From ASV31 sp965229765 (GTDB lineage: Bacteria; Pseudomonadota; Alphaproteobacteria; Rhodobacterales; Rhodobacteraceae): a DNA stretch of 64,000 bases. The notes under the pieces are model-generated. The model was not told the DNA's origin. It worked only from the letters and a program-made list of their open reading frames with translations, and did no database searches. Location: NCBI GenBank assembly GCA_965229765.1, contig CBDDJT010000004.1, positions 1,240,001-1,304,000 of the forward strand, given 5' to 3'. This document shows, in pieces, positions 48,368 to 57,023 of the stretch (position 1 is the stretch's first letter; each line of letters opens with the position of its first letter). Position numbers and translations under genes: made by a program.

Positions 48368-49471
48368 TTATCCCATCGGATGGCGCCACGCGGCGGAATA
48401 GCGGCCGGTGACGTGGTGTTCGATCTGCCGCTCTATGTCGCCCAGAAGTGACGAGGCGCCAAAGCGGAAAAGGTCGGGTTGCATCCAGCGGGGACCAAGT
48501 TCTTCCCGCAGGAGCGAAAGGTAGGTCAGCGAATCCTTGGCCTTGGAAATGCCGCCCGCGGGCTTGTAGCCGATGCGATAGCCGGTGCGGTCGTGGTAGT
48601 CGCGCAGCGCCCGGATCATCACCAGCGACACGGGGAGGGTGGCGTTCACGCCTTCCTTGCCGGTCGAGGTCTTGATGAAGTCGGCCCCGGCCATCATCGC
48701 CACCAGCGAGGCGCGCGCGACATTGCGCAGGCTGCCAAGCTCGCCCGTTGCAAGGATCGCCTTCAGATGCGCATCGCCGCAGGCGGCCCGGAACTCGGAC
48801 ACTTCATCGTAGAGTGCCTGCCAGTCGCCGGTCAGCACGTGGCGGCGCGAGATCACGATGTCGATTTCCCGCGCGCCCGCCGCGACGCTTTCGCCGATCT
48901 CGGCCACGCGCAGGCGGTAGGGCGAAAGCCCGGCGGGAAACCCTGTCGAAACGGCCGCCACCGGGATGCCGGAGCCGCGCAGCGCCTCGACGGCCACCGG
49001 CACCATCTCGTGATAGACGCATATGGCGCCCACGCTGAGTCCCGCCATCCCCAGTGTGTCCAACAGGTCGGCGCGCAGTGGCTGGCGTGCCTTGGCACAC
49101 AACCGCCGCACGCGCCCCGGCGTATCATCCCCCGCCAGTGTGGTCAGGTCGATCAGTGTCACGGCCTTTAGCAGCCACGCGGCCTGATGGTCCTTCTTGA
49201 CCGATCGGCGGCCCGGCAAGGTGGCCGCGCGTCGCTCGATTGCCGAAGTGTTGGCTTGCGACGACAGCACCCAGTCCAGGTCAAGCGGCATTCCCGGGTT
49301 GCGCGGCTCATGCACCTGGGGAAGCTGCGTTGTCTTCTCCGTCGGGACGGCCTTGGCGGAAAGGTCGGTCTGCAAGATGTCGATCCGTGCTGTTGTGTCC
49401 GGCCCGAAGGCTTGCACGCCGCCTTGCCCAAGGCAAGCGATGGTGAGGACCGCGCGGAAATCTGAAGGCAT
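48368..49471 (-). CDS. deoC: Deoxyribose-phosphate aldolase
   Basis: Class I aldolase that splits 2-deoxyribose 5-phosphate into glyceraldehyde 3-phosphate and acetaldehyde. The Schiff-base Lys is in ADFIKTSTGKEGV; other marks are LLKAVTLIDLTTLAGDDTPG, STGFPAGLSPYRLR, EIDIVISRRHVLTG and GYKPAGGISKAKDSL. Most relatives are about 335-340 aa, so the true start may be downstream of the ATG at 49471; the first 32 residues match nothing. The ALDH16 gene follows four bases after the stop, and the divergent Crp/Fnr gene starts 57 bases upstream. Confidence 0.92.
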   Translation of the reverse strand: MPSDFRAVLTIACLGQGGVQAFGPDTTARIDILQTDLSAKAVPTEKTTQLPQVHEPRNPGMPLDLDWVLSSQANTSAIERRAATLPGRRSVKKDHQAAWLLKAVTLIDLTTLAGDDTPGRVRRLCAKARQPLRADLLDTLGMAGLSVGAICVYHEMVPVAVEALRGSGIPVAAVSTGFPAGLSPYRLRVAEIGESVAAGAREIDIVISRRHVLTGDWQALYDEVSEFRAACGDAHLKAILATGELGSLRNVARASLVAMMAGADFIKTSTGKEGVNATLPVSLVMIRALRDYHDRTGYRIGYKPAGGISKAKDSLTYLSLLREELGPRWMQPDLFRFGASSLLGDIERQIEHHVTGRYSAAWRHPMG

Positions 49472-49527
49472 GCGGCCCGGAATCGTTTAGGGTGGCACAG
49501 GGGGGCCTGGCGGCGGTATCAAACGAC

Positions 49528-50181
49528 ATGGTGACACGAACTGGATTCCTGGCCGGCGCATCCACGGCCCTGATAGAAGCGCTAGAGGCCGTCGCGCGGC
49601 CAATTGTCCTTAGGAAGGGCGAGGTGCTGATCGAGCAGGGTGACGATGGCGACGCGCTTTATTCCATAGAGACGGGGATACTGGAGGTCAGCGTGTTGTC
49701 CGAAGAGGGGCGCAAGCTGACGCTGGATATCCTGCGGCCGGGCGCGATGTTTGGCGAAATCGCCCTGTTCGACCCCGGCCCGCGCACGGCGACGGTCATG
49801 GCGCTGGAGCCTGCGCGCCTTCTCAGCGTGCGCAACAGCGATCTTCTGGCCCGCCTGAAGGACTCTCCCGACCTGGCGGTCGATATGGTCAAGCTGGCGG
49901 GTCAGCGGATGCGCCTGATGAACCGGCAACTGACCGACCAGGTGTTCCTGCCGCTTTCGGTCCGGCTGGCGCGCAAGCTGGTCTATCTGGCTGCTGACGG
50001 GGCAAACGTGGTGTCCATGTCGCAATCGGAACTGGCAGAGTTCACGGGCGCCACGCGCGAGGCGGTGTCCCGCACCCTGAGCGACTGGAAGGCCGAGGGG
50101 CTGGTAGAGCCCATCCGCCGGGGCGTCCGCTTGATTGATCGTGCCGCGCTGGAGCAATTGGCCGCCGAAGGCGACATCTGA
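49528..50181 (+). CDS. Crp/Fnr family transcriptional regulator
   Basis: Regulator of 217 aa from the ATG at 49528; a GTG at 49492 is the alternative. The cyclic-nucleotide-binding-like domain (about residues 12-120) holds GEVLIEQGDDGDALYSIETG and PGAMFGEIALFDPGPRTATV. The C-terminal helix-turn-helix (about 165-200) reads SQSELAEFTGATREAVSRTL with the R-E-x-x-x-R pattern of CRP, which reads TGTGA. No FNR-type Cys cluster is present. A perfect TGTGA-N6-TCACA palindrome begins eight bases after its stop. It is divergent from deoC, so it could regulate deoxyribose use, the downstream small gene, or both. Confidence 0.92.
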   Translation: MVTRTGFLAGASTALIEALEAVARPIVLRKGEVLIEQGDDGDALYSIETGILEVSVLSEEGRKLTLDILRPGAMFGEIALFDPGPRTATVMALEPARLLSVRNSDLLARLKDSPDLAVDMVKLAGQRMRLMNRQLTDQVFLPLSVRLARKLVYLAADGANVVSMSQSELAEFTGATREAVSRTLSDWKAEGLVEPIRRGVRLIDRAALEQLAAEGDI

Positions 50182-50188
50182 AGCGCTG

Positions 50189-50204
50189 TGTGACCTGCTT
50201 CACA
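50189..50204. promoter_or_regulatory. Perfect CRP-type binding palindrome
   Basis: TGTGA (50189-50193), six bases, then TCACA (50200-50204). It is between the Crp/Fnr gene and the small ORF/sRNA transcript, about 80 bases before the ATG at 50284, a typical place for a site acting on that promoter. Confidence 0.7.
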
Positions 50205-50283
50205 GAGAACTTGCCGAGAATCGGGCACAACCGAGGTCATGGAAGGGGCAGACGCCCCGGAACGCAACCTCGGGAGAAGACAG

Positions 50284-50511
50284 ATGCTGCCCACGTCTCG
50301 CCCCCACCGCCGCCCCACCGTCGCCTACTGGCCGACGCCTGACGAACTCGCGACCTTCGAAAGGCTCGAAGCCATTGAGGCGCGCCGCGACGGCCAAGCC
50401 CCTGGCGCGAACAAGGTGGGGCCCAAGTCCCTGCCGCGCCCGCTGATCGCACTGGTATCCGTCGGCCTGCTCAGCAACGCCACCGCCCAAATGATCGGCG
50501 GCTACGTCTGA
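50284..50511 (+). CDS. Small protein of unknown function, host of a 3' hairpin RNA
   Basis: Putative protein of 75 aa from an ATG at 50284 with GGGAG upstream (an upstream in-frame ATG at 50239 is less likely). The N-terminal half is basic and polar (RPHRRPTVAYWPTPDELATF, ERLEAIEARRDGQ); residues about 50-75 are hydrophobic (PRPLIALVSVGLLSNATAQM) and could insert in the membrane. No family recognised. A CRP-type site lies upstream and a set of four hairpins ending in a terminator begins 14 bases after the stop, so protein and RNA are probably one transcript. Confidence 0.5.
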   Translation: MLPTSRPHRRPTVAYWPTPDELATFERLEAIEARRDGQAPGANKVGPKSLPRPLIALVSVGLLSNATAQMIGGYV

Positions 50512-50524
50512 ATTCGAATTCCGC

Positions 50525-50641
50525 CCCCGCCTTCCCGTTGCGGGGTGGAAATACACGGGCCTCTCCCCGTCGCCCGTGTACTGCGTGAGGTGCACCACGC
50601 AGAGTCGCCGGCCCACTCCCCGGGGCCGGCGACCCCTTTTT
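50525..50641 (+). ncRNA. Candidate 3'-UTR small RNA with four hairpins and terminator
   Basis: Four stems follow in a row: CCCCGC/GCGGGG (50525-50545), TACACGGGC/GCCCGTGTA (50552-50580), CTGCGTG/CACGCAG (50581-50602) and GTCGCCGGCCC/GGGCCGGCGAC (50604-50633), the last followed by CCCCTTTTT. Loops 1, 2 and 4 carry CTTCCCG, TCTCCCCG or CTCCCCG, C-rich sequences that could pair with ribosome sites. This recalls the CcsR/cuckoo-type RNAs of alphaproteobacteria, also found after a small ORF. The following 50642-50876 holds nothing recognisable. Confidence 0.6.
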
Positions 50642-50876
50642 CGGGGGCAGGCATTGCATACGGCCTAAGGCCGGACCTGCCCCCCGTTTTCCGAAAGCCT
50701 TGACGCCGGCGCTGCCTGTCGCCGAGGATACCGTCTATCGGAGCCGTTGCGCACGTCCCGCAAGAGGGCCTGCGCACGTCCCCGCCCGAGGCAGGGCAAG
50801 GGCAGCGCCCTACGCGCCGCACCCGCAGTCAGGATGCCGGACCGAGCATATGCGCATCGGCGGGAGGCATCGTATC

Positions 50877-52811
50877 ATGCGGATATTCACTGTTCTGGGA
50901 CCTGCACACGCGGGCAAGTCGACGCTTGCACAGGCTCTGGCGAACCTTGACGGCGGGCCGGTCGAGCGGATGGCGATCGACGGGGTGGCGCAGGCGCTGG
51001 GATTTCGGTTCATGGCGGAACCGTGGACGGTGATCGATTTCGCGGGCGGGTCAGAGTCCCTTGCCTCGGCCGGTCCCGCCCTGGCTGGCAGTGATGCGGC
51101 GTTGATCTGCGTTCCGGCGGACCCCGAGGCTGCCGTGCTGGCGGCACCCTATTTCCGGCTGGTGGAAGAGGCGGGCTTGCCCGCCTTTGTATTTGTCAAC
51201 GGTGTCGACAAGGCTGCCGGGCGGATAAGCGAGGTGATCTCGGCCTTGCAGACCTATTGCACACATACGCTGGTCCTGCGCCAGGTGCCGATCCGCGACG
51301 GCGACGCCATTGTCGGGTCGGTCGATCTGATTTCAGAGCGCGCGTGGAAATACCAGGAAGGCCGTTCTTCTATGCTGGTCGAGTTGCCCGCCGAGATCAC
51401 GCCACGTGAACAGGATGCGCGCGCCGAGTTGCTTGAATCTCTGGCGGATTTCGATGATCACCTCCTGGAGCAGCTGATCGAGGATCAGGCACCGCCGGCC
51501 GGTGAGGTCTATGATGTCGCCGCCAGAAGCTTGCAGCATGGCGATGTCCATCCGGCGTTTATCGGGTCGGCCGTGCATCGCAACGGCATCCAGCGCATGA
51601 TGAAGTCCCTCCGCCACGAGGCGCCGGGCGCGGACGTGGCCCACGAGCGGCTGTCCCCGGACGGATCACCGGTGGCCGTGCCGCTTCTTGCCGATCTGGT
51701 GCGCCATCTGGGCAAGGTGGTGCTCTTGCGGGCACTTGGGGGTACTTTATCGGGTGGCGACATGCTGGGTGGTGCGGCGGTAGGCAGCATCACCGCGCTG
51801 GACGCGCGAACGGGACTGCCGGAAATCGAAGACGGAGGCGTGGCGCTGACGGTCAAGACCGATCAGCTGGCCATGGGATGCGCCTACTCTGCCGGTGGGA
51901 AAATACCACTGCCGGACTGGGCGGCGGCGCACCCGGCAAACCACCGCCGGATGATCCTGCCCAGCCAAGATCGGGATGAGGCCCGCCTTTCGGCGGCCGT
52001 GGAAAAGCTGTCGCAGGTCGATCCCGGCTTCAGCGCGGCGCAGGACGACCGCACAGGTCATGCCGTCTTCTGCACGCAAGGGCCGCTGCACTTGCGTCGT
52101 GTTCTTGCCAAGTTGTCGGATGTTCTGGGAATAGACGTGACCGATCGGCCGGTTCCCGTCGCCCTGTGCGAGACGCTGGCCCGCCCCGTCGAACGCCACT
52201 ACCGCCACCGAAAGCAGTCAGGCGGCGCGGGCCAGTTCGCAGACGTGGTGATCGCACTGAGGCCCGAAGCGCGGGGCTTCGGTTTCGCCTTTCATGACGA
52301 GGTCAGGGGGGGCGCCGTGCCGCGCAACTACATACCCGCGGTCGAGTCCGGTATCCGCGACGCGCTGACCGAGGGGCCCGGCGGCGCGCCGGTGATCGAT
52401 ATCAGCGCAGTCTTGAAGGACGGCAAGCACCATGCGGTAGACAGTTCTGATTTCGCGTTCCGGACCGCCGGGCGCGCTGCCGCCCGGGAGGCAATGGAAG
52501 AGGCCGGGGCGATCACGCTCCAGCCCATCGCGGCGGTGCAGATTCACATCCCTTCGGTCATGGCAGGCGGTCTGGTGCCGCTGGTCAGCAGCCTCAAGGG
52601 GCAGGTCAAGGGCTTTGCCGGTCATCCCAGTGCGGCGGGCTGGGACATCTTCGACTGCCTGATGCCCATGGCGGGCCTCGATGATCTGTTTCAGACCCTC
52701 GGCGGGGCCGGGCGGGGGACAGCTTGGTTCAGTGCGGCGTTCGATCGCTTCGAGGAGCTTCGGGCGGACGCCGCTGCCGCACTGGGCCGGGCCATGGCCG
52801 AAAGGGCCTGA
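50877..52811 (+). CDS. Elongation factor G-like protein (paralogue with degenerate GTPase motifs)
   Basis: Protein of 644 aa with the EF-G domain order; ATG at 50877 with GGGAGG upstream. The phosphate loop GPAHAGKST is intact (about residues 8-16), but switch I (usual RGIT) is absent, the DTPG motif reads DFAGG and NKxD reads NGVDK. Domain II follows from about 260. Domains III-V are recognisable at about 380-640 (RHYRHRKQSGGAGQFADVVI, AVDSSDFAFRTAGRAAAREA, PSVMAGGLVPLVSSLKGQV). Translation factors of this second type occur in many proteobacteria with unclear role. GTP use may be altered; it stands alone after the small RNA terminator. Confidence 0.88.
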   Translation: MRIFTVLGPAHAGKSTLAQALANLDGGPVERMAIDGVAQALGFRFMAEPWTVIDFAGGSESLASAGPALAGSDAALICVPADPEAAVLAAPYFRLVEEAGLPAFVFVNGVDKAAGRISEVISALQTYCTHTLVLRQVPIRDGDAIVGSVDLISERAWKYQEGRSSMLVELPAEITPREQDARAELLESLADFDDHLLEQLIEDQAPPAGEVYDVAARSLQHGDVHPAFIGSAVHRNGIQRMMKSLRHEAPGADVAHERLSPDGSPVAVPLLADLVRHLGKVVLLRALGGTLSGGDMLGGAAVGSITALDARTGLPEIEDGGVALTVKTDQLAMGCAYSAGGKIPLPDWAAAHPANHRRMILPSQDRDEARLSAAVEKLSQVDPGFSAAQDDRTGHAVFCTQGPLHLRRVLAKLSDVLGIDVTDRPVPVALCETLARPVERHYRHRKQSGGAGQFADVVIALRPEARGFGFAFHDEVRGGAVPRNYIPAVESGIRDALTEGPGGAPVIDISAVLKDGKHHAVDSSDFAFRTAGRAAAREAMEEAGAITLQPIAAVQIHIPSVMAGGLVPLVSSLKGQVKGFAGHPSAAGWDIFDCLMPMAGLDDLFQTLGGAGRGTAWFSAAFDRFEELRADAAAALGRAMAERA

Positions 52812-52899
52812 CACCGATCCCAATACGGGCGCCAGCCATTGAGTCCGCTGCCATTTCCGGCCAAACCTGCCCGCGACGAAGGCGAAGGGAGGCACGGTC

Positions 52900-54180
52900 G
52901 TGAAGGAACCGGTGGTAATGATCGCGGGAGGCGGGATCGGCGGATTGGCGCTGGCCCTGACACTTGAACAGATCGGCGTGCGCGCCGTGGTGTTCGAGAG
53001 CGTACCAGAACTACGGCCGTTGGGGGTGGGGATCAATATCCAGCCCAACGCGGTGCGGGAACTCTACGATCTCGGAATAGGATCTGATGACCTGGACGGT
53101 GTGGGCCTGCCCGCGCTGGAATGGGCCCTGGTGGGGCTGAACGGCAAGGACGTCTATGCAGAGCCGCGTGGGCTGAAGGCCGGCTACAACTGGCCCCAGT
53201 ACGCCGTGCATCGTGGCAGGTTCCACATGCTGCTTCATGCCAAGCTTGTCGAGCGCGCGGGCGAAGGCGCGATCCGCCTCGGCTGCCGCGTCACTGGGTA
53301 CCGCAACAACCCGGACGGCACCGTGACTGCCCTGATCCAGACGGCGGACGGCGGCAGGCAAGAAGAAACCGGCACCCTGCTGATCGGCGCAGACGGCATC
53401 CATTCCGCTGTCCGCGCGCAGATGCATCCCGACCAGCCGCCGATTCACTGGGGCGGCGCGGTCATGTGGCGTGGTACCACCCGGGCGCGGCCCATCCGTA
53501 CCGGATCCTCCTTCATCGGGCTTGGCACGCACCGGCACCGCATGGTGATCTACCCGATTTCCCACGTGGATTCCGACGGCCTGGCCGATATCAACTGGAT
53601 CGCCGAAGTCACCTATGAAGATCCGGACGCGCGGGACAGCGGCTGGTTCCAGCCTGTCGCGATCGACGAGTTCATCGAGCATTTCGCCGACTGGCGCTAT
53701 GACTGGCTGGATGTGCCGGCGCTCTTGCGAGGGGCGGACATCGCCTACGAGAACCCGATGATCGACCGTGATCCGATCCCGACCTGGCGCGACGGCGCCG
53801 TCGCGCTGATGGGCGATGCTGCGCACGCCATGTATCCCACGGGATCGAACGGGGCGAGCCAGGCGATCGTGGATGCGCGCGTGCTCGGGGCGCGGGTGCT
53901 CGAACATGGCGTCACCCCCGATGCGCTGTCGGCCTACGATGCCCAGCTGTGTGAGCCGGTTTCGGCGCTGGTGCTGCGCAACCGGGGGGCGGGGCCGTTC
54001 GGCCTGCTGAACATGGTCGACGAGCGTTGCGGCGGTGTGTTCGACGATATCGAGACGGTGATCCCGCGCGCAGAGCGCGAGGCGTTCATGGCGGGCTACA
54101 AGTCCGCCGCCGGGTTCGCCATCCAGAAGCTCAACAACGATCCGCCGACGATCCCCGGGGGCGCGCGCGTGTGCGCCTGA
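52900..54180 (+). CDS. FAD-dependent monooxygenase (aromatic hydroxylase type)
   Basis: Group A flavoprotein monooxygenase of 426 aa starting at GTG 52900 with GGGAGG seven bases upstream. The N-terminal motif is VMIAGGGIGGLALALTLEQIG; the middle DG motif LLIGADGIHSAVRAQM and the late FAD motif VALMGDAAHAMYPTGSNGAS are intact. These enzymes hydroxylate phenolic or similar substrates with NAD(P)H and oxygen. It is followed after 78 bases by the truncated MaoC gene on the other strand. The dioxygenase at 57024 could act downstream of such a hydroxylase, though the genes are not adjacent. Confidence 0.9.
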   Translation: MKEPVVMIAGGGIGGLALALTLEQIGVRAVVFESVPELRPLGVGINIQPNAVRELYDLGIGSDDLDGVGLPALEWALVGLNGKDVYAEPRGLKAGYNWPQYAVHRGRFHMLLHAKLVERAGEGAIRLGCRVTGYRNNPDGTVTALIQTADGGRQEETGTLLIGADGIHSAVRAQMHPDQPPIHWGGAVMWRGTTRARPIRTGSSFIGLGTHRHRMVIYPISHVDSDGLADINWIAEVTYEDPDARDSGWFQPVAIDEFIEHFADWRYDWLDVPALLRGADIAYENPMIDRDPIPTWRDGAVALMGDAAHAMYPTGSNGASQAIVDARVLGARVLEHGVTPDALSAYDAQLCEPVSALVLRNRGAGPFGLLNMVDERCGGVFDDIETVIPRAEREAFMAGYKSAAGFAIQKLNNDPPTIPGGARVCA

Positions 54181-54258
54181 GCCTGCCTGCGCCGGGCCAC
54201 GGCGGCCCGGCGGAAAGGCGTCACGCCAGAGGACGGGACCGCGCCGGTGCGGGGGCCG

Positions 54259-54600
54259 TCACGGCTCTGCCGCGTCCATGATGAGCAGCAGTCCCTGGGC
54301 CACGAGCGCGGGCCGCGGCGAACCGCGTATCTCGATCATCGAGATAATCGCCAGTTGCGTGCCGTTTCCCCGCCGCGTGGCAGAGCTCGGCGTCTGGGTC
54401 AGGCGGACCATGCTTCCCACGGGCACCGGCGCGACGAAACGCACACGATCGCAGCCATAGTTCAGCCCGGCGCCGCGTCGCTCGATCCGGAAGAGCTGGC
54501 GTTGCAGGCGCGGGATCAGGGACAAAAGGTAAAGCCCGTGCGCAATGGTCTTGCCGACGGGCTGTTCGCGGGCGGCACGCGCCGCGTCCAATCGCTGTCT
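54259..54600 (-). pseudogene. MaoC-type dehydratase, truncated at the N-terminus
   Basis: The last 107 codons match the C-terminal two-thirds of MaoC-like hydratases: AREQPVGKTIAHGLYLLSLI, then GLNYGCDRVRFVAPVPVGSM and the end EIRGSPRPALVAQGLLLIMD. The first 45 or so residues of the family, including the usual catalytic Asp and the ATGDHQ-type motif with its His, are missing in this frame; the sequence upstream (54600-54700) reads unrelated peptides. It may be a frameshifted or 5'-deleted gene. The tRNA-Ala gene lies 270 bases upstream on the same strand. No ribosome site supports a shorter product. Confidence 0.65.
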
Positions 54601-54869
54601 CAAAGTCAATTGCGGCTTCACGCACCAACCGACACGCCCCCGCATGATTCTGGGTAGCCTGCGAGAAGGTCTCTTCCCGCTTGCCATAGGTGTCACGAAT
54701 GTCTTGAGCTACTGCGGCAGGGCGGCGGCAGGTCGCGCTGCGACGATACAGACGGGTGTGTACAGGCGTCTTCTTCAGGCCCTCCACTGCAACACAACAG
54801 CGAAACAGCCCGCGAAAAACATCGATGCCTATCAGTAGCTTACTGATCTATAAGCCTTATGTGGCATAT

Positions 54870-54945
<76 letters not shown>

Positions 54946-55028
54946 ACCGAGGTGCGGACGGGTCGCCCCGACCGCTTGGAGTGCTTAGAAAATCGCCTCC
55001 GCCAATTCAAGCGGAAAGTTCATCTTCT

Positions 55029-55352
55029 TCAATCGTCGTCGTCGGATGCCACATCGGCGATATCGTCGAAGGACACGTTGTCGTCGTCATCGTTGTCTTC
55101 CAGCAGATCGTCGTTGATATCGACTTCCGTATCCTCGTCCTCGATGACAGGATCGTCGTCTTCCACCAGGTTGGCCGCGGGCTTTGTTGCCTTGGGCAGC
55201 TTCTCGGCGGCAGACGTGCGTCCGCGCGTCCCGGTGTCCAGCGAAACGATCTCGCCCGTGTAAGGGCTTACGATCGGGTCGCGGTTCAGGTCGTAGAACC
55301 GTTTTCCGGTGGTGGGGCAAAGCCGTTTCGTGCCCCATTCTTCCTTGGGCAT
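55029..55352 (-). CDS. FYDLN acid domain protein (TIGR02300 type)
   Basis: Protein of 107 aa. The N-terminal 40 residues MPKEEWGTKRLCPTTGKRFY, DLNRDPIVSPYTGE carry the FYDLN motif that names the family; the rest is very acidic, ending in runs of Asp (positions about 63-107). It is widespread and conserved in alphaproteobacteria, with unknown role. It lies between the tRNA-Ala gene and a divergent SprT-like gene, an arrangement common in the group. Confidence 0.93.
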   Translation of the reverse strand: MPKEEWGTKRLCPTTGKRFYDLNRDPIVSPYTGEIVSLDTGTRGRTSAAEKLPKATKPAANLVEDDDPVIEDEDTEVDINDDLLEDNDDDDNVSFDDIADVASDDDD

Positions 55353-55520
55353 ATCGACCCTCTTCTACCATCTCGTGTCAGGAATGGCGTCCCGTGCCAC
55401 AAGCGCCCGCGTCTGTCAAAGGCTTTTCGCGCCGCTGACGTTCTGGCAATGCAGGGTACGAAAGCCGATTCCGGTGAACTGGGAATTGTCCTAGGACAGG
55501 CCGAGAGAGGAATGCAGCCT

Positions 55521-56216
55521 ATGGACCGGATCCTGCTGGATGGAACGCCCCCGGTGGAAGTGGCATTGCGCCGGTCCGCGCGCGCGCGTCGCCTGTCGCT
55601 GCGCGTGTCGGCGCTTGACGGCCGGGTGACGCTGTCGGTGCCTGCGGGGCTGGACCTGTGCCATGCACGTGCCTTCGCCGAGGAAAAGGCACCCTGGATC
55701 CGACGCCACCTGGCCCGGCACGTGGCCCAGAACCGGCCTGCGCCTGGCGGAAGCCTGCCGTTGCGCGGCGTCGACACGCCGATCCGCGAGGGCGACGTGC
55801 GCACGGTAACGGAGGCAGACGGCGCCCTTTGGGTGCCGCGCGCCCGGGCTGATCGGACACCGGCCCTGCTTCGCGCCTTCCTGAAGGAGCGGGCGCGCGC
55901 CGCATTGGTGCAAGCGGCGGACACGTATGCCGGCCGGCTTGGTCGTCCCTATGCGCGGGTCACGCTGCGCGACACGCGGTCACGCTGGGGGTCCTGCACG
56001 ACCGATGGCAACCTGATGTTTTCGTGGCGGCTTGTCATGGCTCCCCCTGCGGTGCTGGACTATGTCGCCGCGCACGAGGTCGCGCACCTTGCAGAGATGA
56101 ACCATTCCCCGGCCTATTGGGCCGTGGTCTCGCGCCTGTGTCCTGACTATGCGCGCCACCGTGACTGGCTGCGTCGCAACGGCACGGCGCTTCACGCAAT
56201 ACGCTTCTCCGATTGA
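55521..56216 (+). CDS. SprT-like/YgjP-type metal-dependent hydrolase (DUF45)
   Basis: Protein of about 231 aa; the ATG at 55521 with AGGA nine bases upstream is preferred over ATG 55512. Zinc-site residues are visible in AAHEVAHLAEMNHSPAYW (HExxH plus a third His), preceded by the family block DTRSRWGSCTTDGNLMFSWRL. These proteins resemble SprT and wss1-like metallopeptidases and are thought to be metal-dependent hydrolases; no substrate is known. It is divergent from the FYDLN gene and ends 31 bases before the GntR regulator. Confidence 0.9.
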   Translation: MDRILLDGTPPVEVALRRSARARRLSLRVSALDGRVTLSVPAGLDLCHARAFAEEKAPWIRRHLARHVAQNRPAPGGSLPLRGVDTPIREGDVRTVTEADGALWVPRARADRTPALLRAFLKERARAALVQAADTYAGRLGRPYARVTLRDTRSRWGSCTTDGNLMFSWRLVMAPPAVLDYVAAHEVAHLAEMNHSPAYWAVVSRLCPDYARHRDWLRRNGTALHAIRFSD

Positions 56217-56247
56217 CCGGTCGGCGCGCTGGCCCCACGATAACGCC

Positions 56248-56898
56248 ATGCTGATGCCCGCCCGCAAGGAAGACGCCCTTCCGTCCGCCCATGACCGCGT
56301 CTACCGGACGCTGCGAAGTCAGATCATGCACGGGGAATTGCCCCCGGGCGAAGCCCTTACCCTGCGCGGGATCGGCAAGCGCTTCGATGTCTCGATGACC
56401 CCCGCCAGAGAGGCTGTGCGGCGGCTTGTGGCAGAGGGTGCGCTGACGTTGTCAGCCTCGGGCCGGGTGGCGACGCCCGAACTTTCGGCCGAGCGAATCG
56501 AGGAGCTCGCCGCCCTGCGCGCATTGCTGGAGCCAGAGTTGGCCAGCCGCGCCCTGCCACGCGCGCACAACGCGCTGATCGACCGCCTTCAGGCCATCAA
56601 TGGGACGATCGCAGAGGTCGTCTCGCGGCAGGATGCGGTGGGCTACATCCGCTCGAACCTCGAATTCCACCGCACCCTTTACCTGCGCGCGCAGGCGCCC
56701 GCGATGCTGGCCATGGCAGAGACCGTTTGGCTGCAACTGGGACCGACCATGCGCAAGCTTTACGCACGCCTGCGCAGGACAGAAGTGCCGCGCCACCACC
56801 GCCTGATCGTTGCCGCCCTGCGTGCCGGGGATGAACCGGGGCTGCGGCTGGCGATCCGCAGCGACGTCACCCAGGGATTGCGGCTGCTGGTGCAATAG
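56248..56898 (+). CDS. GntR family regulator with FCD effector domain
   Basis: Regulator of 216 aa. The winged helix (about residues 10-75) shows DRVYRTLRSQIMHGELPPGE, LRGIGKRFDVSMTPAREAVRRL and the wing GALTLSASGRVATPEL. The C-terminal FCD helical domain has LRALLEPELASRALPRA and FHRTLYLRAQAPAMLAMAET, including metal-binding Asp/His-type positions (EFHRTLY, VPRHHRLI). FCD-type proteins sense carboxylates. It stands 31 bases after the SprT-like gene; its target may lie elsewhere, or be the dioxygenase 126 bases downstream. Confidence 0.9.
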   Translation: MLMPARKEDALPSAHDRVYRTLRSQIMHGELPPGEALTLRGIGKRFDVSMTPAREAVRRLVAEGALTLSASGRVATPELSAERIEELAALRALLEPELASRALPRAHNALIDRLQAINGTIAEVVSRQDAVGYIRSNLEFHRTLYLRAQAPAMLAMAETVWLQLGPTMRKLYARLRRTEVPRHHRLIVAALRAGDEPGLRLAIRSDVTQGLRLLVQ

Positions 56899-57023
56899 GG
56901 GTCGTCGGGGCCGGGCGCTGTGCGCGGCCCCGACCGTGGGCCATCACGTTTTGGCGAGGCTGTGGGGTCGCGGGCACGGAAGGGTTAAGTGCCGGACAGC
57001 GAATTCGCGAAAAGGATGAGTTC

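Noticed and set aside
50700..50876. N-terminal extension of the EF-G-like protein
   Set aside because: The frame is open upstream but Arg/Pro-rich, and GGGAGG stands at the right distance before the ATG at 50877, which directly starts the P-loop domain.
54601..54869. Integrase remnant or att site beside tRNA-Ala
   Set aside because: No recombinase motif in any frame and no repeated tRNA 3' end within the window.
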